A stretch of 54,564 bases of DNA, from positions 1-54,564 of the IMG/VR virus record IMGVR_UViG_3300032006_002787; one strand, written 5' to 3'. This DNA is from a virus. The position numbers and the translations under genes were made by a program. Under the pieces are notes generated by a model, which was not told the origin of the DNA, ran no database searches, and saw only the letters and a list, made by a program, of their open reading frames with translations. This document shows, piece by piece, positions 42,607 to 50,011 of this stretch. Each line of letters begins with the position of its first letter. The stretch's first letter is position 1.

Positions 42607-43355
42607 AGACTTCTAAAAAAATAATTAAAATCTTTGGTCTTAAAAGGTCAGGAACAAACTATCTGGAATGGATTCTAAAGAATAACTTTAAAGACCTACT
42701 CGTCTTCACTAATCAGTTTCAAGAAAAGGGCGGGGTGCCCCAAGAATTATCAAACATCCTCGGAGACAATATAGGCAACAAGCACGAAAGTCCAACGCAG
42801 CTTATGAGTAAAATCTGCACAGGAGCCCCCCTTACGAAACATGAGAAGGACAGGCTATTCTCACACGCCTATTTCAATAAAGAAAATAGGCTAGAGGCAG
42901 AGAGTATCATCTCAGCAAGAAACGTATACTATATATTCAATACTAAAAATCCATTTTCATGGTACGAGAGTTTTTGCAAGTTCTTTGGACACAACATGCA
43001 CCCGATCCAAAAAAAATATCTAATTAAATATTCTAGCATATACGAGAGCTACTACGATTTCCTTGACAAACATGAGGATCGATGCCTAATAGTGAGGTAC
43101 GAAGATCTACTAAGCAAGACAGAGAACTCCCTTTCCTTAATTTCTAAAAAACTTAACATAAATACTACAGCAAGCGTACGCCGACCGCCATCAAGAATAG
43201 GGCCAGATTTATGTAAAACAGGAAAACCATTTGATAAAAAGAGTTATTTTTTAAATGAGGAATTCATGGAGAAGTATTCCCAAGAAGAAATAAAACTAAT
43301 AGGAAGCCTACTCACTGATAGGTCTAGAAACTTATATCGCAGCTCCATCATTTAA
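42603..43355 (+). CDS. Sulfotransferase-like protein
   Basis: A 250-residue protein. IFGLKRSGTNYLEW at residues 10-23 is a PAPS-type P-loop (RSGTxxL), and FNTKNPFSWYESFCKFFG around 120-135 fills the place of the 3'-phosphate motif. It is the third sulfotransferase-like gene in the window, but of a different subtype from the pair at 12089-14137. Expected role: sulfation within the glycan pathway. Confidence 0.75.
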   Translation: MKTSKKIIKIFGLKRSGTNYLEWILKNNFKDLLVFTNQFQEKGGVPQELSNILGDNIGNKHESPTQLMSKICTGAPLTKHEKDRLFSHAYFNKENRLEAESIISARNVYYIFNTKNPFSWYESFCKFFGHNMHPIQKKYLIKYSSIYESYYDFLDKHEDRCLIVRYEDLLSKTENSLSLISKKLNINTTASVRRPPSRIGPDLCKTGKPFDKKSYFLNEEFMEKYSQEEIKLIGSLLTDRSRNLYRSSII

Positions 43356-43361
43356 AATAAA

Positions 43362-44165
43362 ATGACAAACGCCCAGAAAATAATTTTCCCCTGCTTTATT
43401 GGGGAGTTTGGGCATGAGCTATTTAATTGGCAGGCGCACCTTCGAAAGTTATCCAGATCTTATTCACACGTAATCACTTATTGTAGGGATAGAAATACTG
43501 AATTGTATAAAGATTTTTCCCACGAAATAATAACAATAGACAGTGAATCACTTCCTGCCGACCTAAACTCCGAGAGTAGCATGGTGGTGCTACCGAAGCA
43601 ATTCAGTAATAGCGAGAACAATTCCCTCTTTATATGTCCACCAACCCTACCCCCAACACGGAAAGAGTGGGAGGAGTGTGAACCCCACCCCGAATATGTA
43701 CCCCTTGGTAATAAAGAAACAAAAAAAACCTATGATGCGGTATTGCACTTACGAAACAGGGTTCACAGGCAACACGGCAATGATAGTTTAGACTGGAGCT
43801 TGAAACTTACAGAGAGGTTATCAAGAGAATACAATATATGCATCATAGGTGCGACTGGTGGAGCGGTGAACCCGAACGACCACGGCCTTAATGTACCAGC
43901 CTTTTTTGATAAAAACTTGCGCGATCTAGCCCTTATTTGCCGAAGCTCTAAAATTTGCGTTGGAGTCTCAAGCGGCCCGATGCACTTTTCAGCCCTATGC
44001 GAAACCCCCGTATGCGTATGGACAAACGAGCGCGGCATGAAACTCCACAATAGATACAAAACAACATGGAACCCGTTTAAAGTAGGGGTTGATTATTTCC
44101 CAAATAGGCCATCTATAGAACAAATACTTGAATCTGTCAGCTTAAAACAAAATAATACAACATGA
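43362..44165 (+). CDS. GT9-like glycosyltransferase
   Basis: A 267-residue protein. CFIGEFGHELFNWQAHLRKL replaces the usual GxGD opening, and VGVSSGPMHFSALCETPVCV near residues 205-225 is the GT9-type donor loop. It begins 6 bases after the previous stop, one of the few non-overlapping junctions in the cluster. Confidence 0.7.
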   Translation: MTNAQKIIFPCFIGEFGHELFNWQAHLRKLSRSYSHVITYCRDRNTELYKDFSHEIITIDSESLPADLNSESSMVVLPKQFSNSENNSLFICPPTLPPTRKEWEECEPHPEYVPLGNKETKKTYDAVLHLRNRVHRQHGNDSLDWSLKLTERLSREYNICIIGATGGAVNPNDHGLNVPAFFDKNLRDLALICRSSKICVGVSSGPMHFSALCETPVCVWTNERGMKLHNRYKTTWNPFKVGVDYFPNRPSIEQILESVSLKQNNTT

Positions 44166-44752
44166 TCCCCAAAGATAAAGTTATTTCGTCCTGGAAAAAC
44201 AGGGCAATCAAACAAGGGGAGAGGACAGTTGGTTACCTCAATAGAAGCATGGACGTTCAGGATAATGAGCACGAAATTCGTTCTAGCTTTATTTCAAGTC
44301 ATATAGATAAAACAAAAAAAGTCCTAGATTACGGTTGTGGAACAGGAAGGCAGACCTGTCTATTCAATAAAGGGAATTATATAGGAGCGGACATTACAGC
44401 GGAGTTGCTTGAAATTGCAAAAAAGCTCTATCCTGAGCATAACTTCCTTCAATTAAGCGAGGTGGGAGAAGTTCCAGATGTAGAATTCGATATGTTTTTC
44501 ACATCGACGGTTTTACAACACAACTCGGATGAAACAGTAAACCTAATATTCTCCAATCTTAAAAAAATAAAGCCAGACAACCTAGAGTTTGTATTATACG
44601 AAAACTCCAGGACCCAATGCGGGCACGTAAAGGGAAGAAGCTCAAGCGAATACGTTAATTTAATTTCCAACTTCTTTAACATTAAGAGTCATTCAGGGAG
44701 TACTCACGTCATTCACGGACAGGAGCATGGGGTTAGTATTATCAAAACATGA
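44162..44752 (+). CDS. SAM-dependent methyltransferase
   Basis: A 196-residue class I methyltransferase. VLDYGCGTGRQT at about 54-65 is the SAM-binding motif I, with YIGADITAELLE as motif II and MFFTSTVLQHN as the motif after strand 4. The position in the glycan cluster suggests sugar or glycan methylation, for example as a chain-capping step. Confidence 0.87.
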   Translation: MIPKDKVISSWKNRAIKQGERTVGYLNRSMDVQDNEHEIRSSFISSHIDKTKKVLDYGCGTGRQTCLFNKGNYIGADITAELLEIAKKLYPEHNFLQLSEVGEVPDVEFDMFFTSTVLQHNSDETVNLIFSNLKKIKPDNLEFVLYENSRTQCGHVKGRSSSEYVNLISNFFNIKSHSGSTHVIHGQEHGVSIIKT

Positions 44753-46125
44753 ACAAAGGAGTCCAGTTAATAATTTTCGACCTCGATGGAGTCATCATAG
44801 ACTCCAGGGAACTTCATTATGAATGCTTAAACGCTGCCCTATCAACCATTAACCCTAAATATATAATAAAAAGAGAAGAACACCTTTCTGTTTTTGACGG
44901 CCTACCAACTACAAAAAAATTAAGACTACTCACAAAAAGAAAAGGTCTACCAGAAAACCTTTACGATAAAATCTGGAACCTAAAACAGAAGGCTACGCGA
45001 GAAAGACTTCTTGATCTAGAAAGGGACTACAAATTAATAGAGATAATGATGTCACTTAAGGATCGTGGGATTAAAATTGCAGTCGCATCAAACTCTGTAA
45101 GAGAAAGCGTTAAAATGACCCTCCTAGGAAAGGGTTTAATGAAATATGTAGATTGCTTTTATTCAAACGAAGATGTAATGAGAGGGAAACCTAATCCCGA
45201 AATGTATTATAAGTGCATGATAAAATTAGGTATTCCAGCAAAAAATACTATAATAATAGAGGACTCCCATACAGGTAGGATGGCAGCAGAATCCTCTGGA
45301 GGTAACCTACTTGCAGTTAAAAATTGTGAGGATGTAACTTTAGAAAATATAAATTTTAAAATAGAAAAAATGACTAAAACAGAAAAAGTACCTTGGCAAG
45401 GTGAAGATATGAACGTGTTGATACCCATGGCGGGAGCGGGAACCAGATTCGAGCAAGCGGGTTATACGTTCCCAAAACCTTTAATAGATGTAAGAGGCAA
45501 GCCTATGATTCAATGGGTGGTAGAAAGCCTAAACATGAACGCGAATTACATTTTTATCGTTCAAGACGAGCATTACAAAAGGTATGCCCTACAGCATACC
45601 CTCAGCCTTATAGCCCCCAATTGTAAAATTGTCACAGTGAGCGAATTAACAGAAGGTGCGGCATGCACTACTCTACTAGCTAAAGAATTCATCAATAACG
45701 ATCGGCCGCTACTACTTGCAAATTCAGATCAATTTGTCGACTGGGAAAGTAATGAGTTCATGTACTCAATGATTGCTGATGAAATTGACGGAGGCATATT
45801 AACATTTAAATCAACCCACCCCAAATGGAGCTATGCAAAGCTAAACGAAGACGGCTTCGTGACAGAGGTTGCAGAAAAAATTCCTATCAGTGAACACGCT
45901 ACGGTAGGAATCTACTACTGGAAACACGGGTCAGATTACGTTAAGTATACAGAGCAAATGATAGAAAAAAATATCAGAGTAAACAATGAATTCTACGTTT
46001 GCCCAGTATACAACGAAGCCATACAAGACGATAAAAAAATAAAAATCTCCCACATTGAGTTTGAAAACATGTGGGGACTGGGAACTCCAGAGGATTTAAA
46101 ATATTTCATAGACAACTATAAATGA
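44749..46125 (+). CDS. Fused HAD phosphatase and sugar nucleotidyltransferase
   Basis: A 458-residue bifunctional protein. Residues 1-205 are a HAD hydrolase of the beta-phosphoglucomutase type (FDLDGVIIDS with Asp11 and Asp13, Ser115 region VASNS, Lys148 in GKPNP, IIIEDSHTG with Glu171-Asp172). Residues 221-458 are a GlmU/RmlA-type nucleotidyltransferase (LIPMAGAGTRF, FPKPLIDVRGKPM, NSDQFVDW). It should dephosphorylate or isomerise a sugar phosphate and activate a sugar-1-phosphate with an NTP. It is directly followed by the GDP-mannose dehydratase, so nucleotide-sugar supply is its likely job. Confidence 0.88.
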   Translation: MNKGVQLIIFDLDGVIIDSRELHYECLNAALSTINPKYIIKREEHLSVFDGLPTTKKLRLLTKRKGLPENLYDKIWNLKQKATRERLLDLERDYKLIEIMMSLKDRGIKIAVASNSVRESVKMTLLGKGLMKYVDCFYSNEDVMRGKPNPEMYYKCMIKLGIPAKNTIIIEDSHTGRMAAESSGGNLLAVKNCEDVTLENINFKIEKMTKTEKVPWQGEDMNVLIPMAGAGTRFEQAGYTFPKPLIDVRGKPMIQWVVESLNMNANYIFIVQDEHYKRYALQHTLSLIAPNCKIVTVSELTEGAACTTLLAKEFINNDRPLLLANSDQFVDWESNEFMYSMIADEIDGGILTFKSTHPKWSYAKLNEDGFVTEVAEKIPISEHATVGIYYWKHGSDYVKYTEQMIEKNIRVNNEFYVCPVYNEAIQDDKKIKISHIEFENMWGLGTPEDLKYFIDNYK

Positions 46126-47150
46126 GCACAATCATATTAACAGGAGTCACAGGTCAAGATGGAAGCCACATGGCAGACTATCTCCTAAAAAATACGGATC
46201 ATAAAATTCATGGAGGAGTGAGAAGATTAAGCGTTCCGAATCATAAAAATATTAAACATATAAAATCTAACAAGTTCAACTTGATCAGTTTAGATTTAAC
46301 AGATAGCCATAGCATAGAGAAAAGTATAATAGACCTATCTCCAGATTATTTTATCAATTTTGCAGCGCAATCTTTTGTGGGAGGGAGCTGGGATTACCCA
46401 AAGCAAACCTTCGAAACAAACGCGACAGCTGTGCTAGATATCTTAGAATCAATAAGAAAGCATGCTCCGTCCTGTAGATTCTATAACGCAGGAACAAGTG
46501 AAGAATTTGGGGACGTGGAATACTCCCCTCAAGACGAGCTACACCCACTAAAGCCTCGCAGTCCATATGGAGCAAGTAAAGCTGCGGCAAGACATTTAGT
46601 AAAAGTTTATAGGGAATCTTACAATTTGTATGCAGTGCAGGGCTGGTTATTTAATCACGAAGGCACCAGAAGGGGCGAGGAGTTCGTGACTAGAAAAATT
46701 ACAAAGTCTGTTGCAAAAATAAAGAAGGCAATAGAAGAAAACCTAGAATGGGAACCCCTTGAATTAGGAAACTTGGACGCTCATAGAGATTGGAGCGACG
46801 CAGAAGACTTCGTGGATGGAATATGGAAAATGCTTAATCAAGAGAAGCCAAAGGATTATATCCTTTCAAGCGGAAAAGCTCATACTATTAGGGATTTTGT
46901 AGAAACTGCGTTTCGTTTTGTAGGCATAGATGGGTATTGGGTATCTAGCGGTATAAAAGAAAAGTATAAAACTGCGTCAATCGATCAAGAACTAGTAAAA
47001 ATAAACCCTAAATTTTATAGACCTGCTGAAGTGGAATACCTTTTAGGGAATTCAAATGCGGCGAAGGAAGGAATCGGATGGTTACCCAAGGTTTCGTTCA
47101 AAAAACTAGTAGAAAAAATGGTGATTAATGATCAAAAGCAACTAGAATGA
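46122..47150 (+). CDS. gmd: GDP-mannose 4,6-dehydratase
   Basis: A 342-residue short-chain dehydrogenase/reductase enzyme. ILTGVTGQDGSHMADYL at residues 5-21 is the NAD(P)-binding start typical of Gmd; AGTSEEFG (Thr125, Glu127) and the Tyr149/Lys153 pair in YGASKAA form the active site. Family reaction: GDP-mannose to GDP-4-keto-6-deoxymannose, the precursor of fucose, rhamnose and perosamine types. It is slightly shorter than the E. coli enzyme but complete. No GDP-fucose synthase follows, so the next step must come from the host, an unrecognised gene, or elsewhere in the genome. Confidence 0.92.
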   Translation: MSTIILTGVTGQDGSHMADYLLKNTDHKIHGGVRRLSVPNHKNIKHIKSNKFNLISLDLTDSHSIEKSIIDLSPDYFINFAAQSFVGGSWDYPKQTFETNATAVLDILESIRKHAPSCRFYNAGTSEEFGDVEYSPQDELHPLKPRSPYGASKAAARHLVKVYRESYNLYAVQGWLFNHEGTRRGEEFVTRKITKSVAKIKKAIEENLEWEPLELGNLDAHRDWSDAEDFVDGIWKMLNQEKPKDYILSSGKAHTIRDFVETAFRFVGIDGYWVSSGIKEKYKTASIDQELVKINPKFYRPAEVEYLLGNSNAAKEGIGWLPKVSFKKLVEKMVINDQKQLE

Positions 47151-47572
47151 GAAGTATAGCTCATAGAGGAAACACTGAAGGAAGAAATAAAAAGCTAGAA
47201 AACCACCCCAATTATATTTCTAACGCAATCCACGAAGGTTACGATGCAGAGGTTGACGTTTGGTTGTCTGACGGTCTCGATTTAGGACACGATAAACCCC
47301 AGTACTCAATTGAATTAGATTACCTATTGAGTTTTAGCGAATTCCTATGGATTCATTGTAAAAACCTAGAGGCCTTACATTTCCTTAATGAATTCCCAGA
47401 GTTAAATGTATTCTGGCATCAAAAGGATGACTTCACACTTACTTCTAAAAACTTTATATGGACCTATCCAGGAAAGCAGGTGACGCAAAATTCAATTTTA
47501 GTAATAGGAGACGCTTGTAAATACGAAGGACCCTCGTGTTATGGACTTTGTGCGGATAATTTTAAAGAATGA
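47147..47572 (+). CDS. Short GDPD/PI-PLC-like protein
   Basis: A 141-residue protein keeping the catalytic pattern of glycerophosphodiester phosphodiesterases: AHRGN (residues 5-9), AEVDVW (Glu35, Asp37) and LGHD (about 46-49). It is far shorter than a full 230-250-residue TIM barrel, so either it is a minimal form or the family is divergent. Overlaps of 4 bases on both sides show it is expressed with the glycan genes. Hydrolysis of a phosphodiester in a glycan or lipid carrier is possible. Confidence 0.65.
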   Translation: MRSIAHRGNTEGRNKKLENHPNYISNAIHEGYDAEVDVWLSDGLDLGHDKPQYSIELDYLLSFSEFLWIHCKNLEALHFLNEFPELNVFWHQKDDFTLTSKNFIWTYPGKQVTQNSILVIGDACKYEGPSCYGLCADNFKE

Positions 47573-48396
47573 AACCATCAATTTCAGACCCCAAGTGGCG
47601 CCTTAGATTTTTTAAAGATCTGCAAAAAAGATTTTTTGAGTTAGAGAGAAAAATCTCTATTGTAATTCAAGGTCCGCTCCATAAGAGGTCGATCAGAACT
47701 ATTCCACATTATCTAAAATATGGAGATGTTGTAGTTTCCTGCTGGGACAAAGATGACTTAAGCTTACTGAGGGAGTATAGAGATAAAGTAACACTTGTTG
47801 TAAATAAACGGGAAGAGGTTCCACGCAGCAGACTCAGATCATTTGGAAGGCATGGGCCAAACCCATGGATTTTACAAAATTATTCTTCATATCACGGAGT
47901 AAGTGCGGCAGATGGATTCTTTGCGATTAAACTAAGGTCGGATGAGTCGTATCCAGACCTTAATGCAATAATTCATAAATTATATTTCTGGAATGAGGAT
48001 ACAAAATTTTCCACAAAATTCATAACCTCAGATATTTATTTCAGATTCGATAGGGAAGAACCATTTCACCCATCAGATCATATAATCGCAGGCAAAAGAG
48101 ATCAATTAAAAAGAGGTTTCGAGAGAGCTATATTTAATGCAAGGGCAGAAATTCAAAAAAAATACGCTTTCCCAGAAAGATTGATTTGCGAATCCTTTTT
48201 AGAGACGATCTGGGATCCTGAAGCCAAATGCTTTATTCGTGCAGAGAAAAGCAGGTCAAAGGAATTAATGAAAAAGTATTTTGATATAATACCTATTCGT
48301 CTATTAAAAGATTTTACATGGTCTTCAAGCTATAGGAAGTATGAGGGATTAAAACAGCCAGAATTGGGGTGGTGCCAGGATATAAGTGCAATATAA
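47569..48396 (+). CDS. WavE-like lipopolysaccharide synthesis protein
   Basis: A 275-residue protein. ISIVIQGPLHKRSIRTIPHY, YGDVVVSCWDKDDL and FFAIKLRSDESYPDL match the pattern of the WavE family of lipopolysaccharide core synthesis glycosyltransferase-like proteins. It is last in the chain of overlapping genes that begins at 37490. No terminator is visible behind it, but a new promoter-like element starts 46 bases downstream. Confidence 0.75.
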   Translation: MKPSISDPKWRLRFFKDLQKRFFELERKISIVIQGPLHKRSIRTIPHYLKYGDVVVSCWDKDDLSLLREYRDKVTLVVNKREEVPRSRLRSFGRHGPNPWILQNYSSYHGVSAADGFFAIKLRSDESYPDLNAIIHKLYFWNEDTKFSTKFITSDIYFRFDREEPFHPSDHIIAGKRDQLKRGFERAIFNARAEIQKKYAFPERLICESFLETIWDPEAKCFIRAEKSRSKELMKKYFDIIPIRLLKDFTWSSSYRKYEGLKQPELGWCQDISAI

Positions 48397-48441
48397 TTTT
48401 CGTTGAAATTCTTGTTTTTAAGACTACTATTCAAATAGAGG

Positions 48442-48450
48442 GTGTACATT
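48442..48450 (+). promoter_or_regulatory. GTG-TACATT element before the protease gene
   Basis: GTG (48442-48444) and TACATT (48445-48450) end 8 bases before the ATG at 48459. The TACATT hexamer is identical to that at 16350-16355. Confidence 0.5.
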
Positions 48451-48458
48451 TATACATT

Positions 48459-49397
48459 ATGAAATATCTTACCACTACTATATTAAGCATACTATTACTA
48501 ACAACCTACTTGCCTGGAGAAGGTAAGAGCAGAAAAGAGGTGGCAGACCATTTGCAAAACATCTCTGTAACAATTAAATCTGAAGGTCGTTGGTCTAAAT
48601 CTGAGGGCTCTGGCGTTTTAGTCAATAGAGAGATAGAGGGAGAGAAAATAACTTTTGTGTGGACCGCTGCGCATGTCATAGATAACCTAAGGACAATTAG
48701 AGAGGTTGTAGACAGCGAAGGGAACACAAAAAAGCTTGTAGAATTTAGAGATGCCAGAATAGTAAAAGAGCTTGTAGAATCTGGTAGACGCGTAGGAGAA
48801 ATAAAAATGGACGCTTCAGTAATTAAATATAGTGATGCGGAAAATGGCCACGACCTAGCCCTACTAATGGTAAGAGCAAGGGATTATGGAAAAGATAGCG
48901 CCAAATTCTTAGAAAAAACAAAAGATGAAAAAATTGTTCCAATCGGCACTCGCCTCTATCACGTAGGAAGTCTCTTGGGACAAGTAGGCTCCAACAGCAT
49001 GACTACAGGAATAGTTTCTCAAGTAGGGAGAGTTCTTGGAGATATTGCTCGGGGCGCAGAATTTGATCAAACAACAGTCACAGCATTCCCAGGAAGCAGC
49101 GGCGGTGGAGTTTTTCTTGAAAATGGGGAATATGTAGGGATGGTCGTTCGTGGCGCAGGAGAAGGATTTAATTTCATAGTCCCAATTCGACGCATGGAAG
49201 ATTGGGCGAAAGAAAATAATATACTTTGGGCAATTGACACAAAAGTAAAAATGCCAACATTCAATGAAATCAAAAAGATACCCGTTGAAGGAAATTCTGA
49301 CGAAAAGAAAACTAGAGAACACGAAGGCTCAGAAGAAAACTTTTCCTCTCCAGCGGACCAGTTCCCATTCTTAATTAAAAAGACAAGTAAGAAATAA
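48459..49397 (+). CDS. Exported trypsin-like serine protease
   Basis: A 312-residue secreted protease. MKYLTTTILSILLLTTYLPG is a signal peptide. The catalytic triad is complete: His72 in TAAHV, Asp132 in GHDLALL and Ser214 in GSSGG, as in DegP/trypsin-like enzymes; a C-terminal 50-residue Lys/Glu-rich tail replaces any PDZ domain. I start at 48459, not at the longer frame, because the signal peptide begins there and the promoter element fits. It probably acts in the periplasm or envelope, on host or phage surface proteins. Confidence 0.88.
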   Translation: MKYLTTTILSILLLTTYLPGEGKSRKEVADHLQNISVTIKSEGRWSKSEGSGVLVNREIEGEKITFVWTAAHVIDNLRTIREVVDSEGNTKKLVEFRDARIVKELVESGRRVGEIKMDASVIKYSDAENGHDLALLMVRARDYGKDSAKFLEKTKDEKIVPIGTRLYHVGSLLGQVGSNSMTTGIVSQVGRVLGDIARGAEFDQTTVTAFPGSSGGGVFLENGEYVGMVVRGAGEGFNFIVPIRRMEDWAKENNILWAIDTKVKMPTFNEIKKIPVEGNSDEKKTREHEGSEENFSSPADQFPFLIKKTSKK

Positions 49398-49401
49398 GTA
49401 G

Positions 49402-49429
49402 TTGACTTAAGGAGGAAGTGACGTATAAT
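49402..49429 (+). promoter_or_regulatory. Sigma70-type promoter for the last operon
   Basis: TTGACT (49402-49407), 16-bp spacer, TATAAT (49424-49429), then 6 bases to the ATG at 49436. An AGGAGG sits inside the spacer, too far (about 19 bases) from the ATG to be its ribosome site. Confidence 0.8.
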
Positions 49430-49435
49430 ATATAA

Positions 49436-50005
49436 ATGTCACTTTCGCTTTATAAACCTAATAGTAAAAATACTGGTTGCGCATTCAATTTTAAGATTGG
49501 CACTAGTAAAAAACACGAACCGACACTATACGTCAGCTCTATCCAGCAGCACAGCTGGGACCCCAAGACAAATACTGGAAACTTCTCTGGAAACAAGGAT
49601 GATACTGATAAAAACATCCATGTAAAATTTAATGAATGGGAAGTTGGAAGCATTATAAGCGCGTTCGATAATAGAACGGAGTATAGTACATTTCATGCGT
49701 TTGAGGAAAATAAAACAACCATCAAATTTACCCCATGGGATAAACAGGTTAAGGTCAAAAAGCAGGATCCTAAAACCAAGAAGTATGTGGAGGAGACGGT
49801 AATTTCTCCAGCATTCGGAATGGTATTTACTCGAAATGGAAACCAAAGCTTTAGAATCCCAATTGAGGCGGGAGAAGTAGAGACGATAAAACAATTCCTC
49901 AAAATGTTTTTGTCAAATTTAATGAATGACAGATATAAAAAGGAACAAGATCGAGTAAGTCAGGCGAAAGCTAAAGAGCCAGCAGGCGACCTACCCCCGT
50001 TTTAA
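49436..50005 (+). CDS. Possible ssDNA-binding protein with SSB-like C-terminal tip
   Basis: A 189-residue protein. From memory, MSLSLYKPNSKNTG and the later NKDDTDKNIHVKFNEWEVG and EYSTFHAFEENKTTIKFTPW blocks resemble a phage family suspected to be PC4/SSB-like. The body is beta-rich and basic. The C-terminal sequence AGDLPPF resembles the acidic-PF tip of SSB proteins. It heads an operon with a consensus promoter, consistent with early expression. DNA binding is inferred. Confidence 0.55.
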   Translation: MSLSLYKPNSKNTGCAFNFKIGTSKKHEPTLYVSSIQQHSWDPKTNTGNFSGNKDDTDKNIHVKFNEWEVGSIISAFDNRTEYSTFHAFEENKTTIKFTPWDKQVKVKKQDPKTKKYVEETVISPAFGMVFTRNGNQSFRIPIEAGEVETIKQFLKMFLSNLMNDRYKKEQDRVSQAKAKEPAGDLPPF

Positions 50006-50011
50006 GCAAAA

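Noticed and set aside
48369-48458. N-terminal extension of the protease from an upstream GTG
   Set aside because: It would bury the signal peptide 30 residues inside the protein and overlap the previous gene; the ATG at 48459 has both a signal sequence and a promoter-like element.
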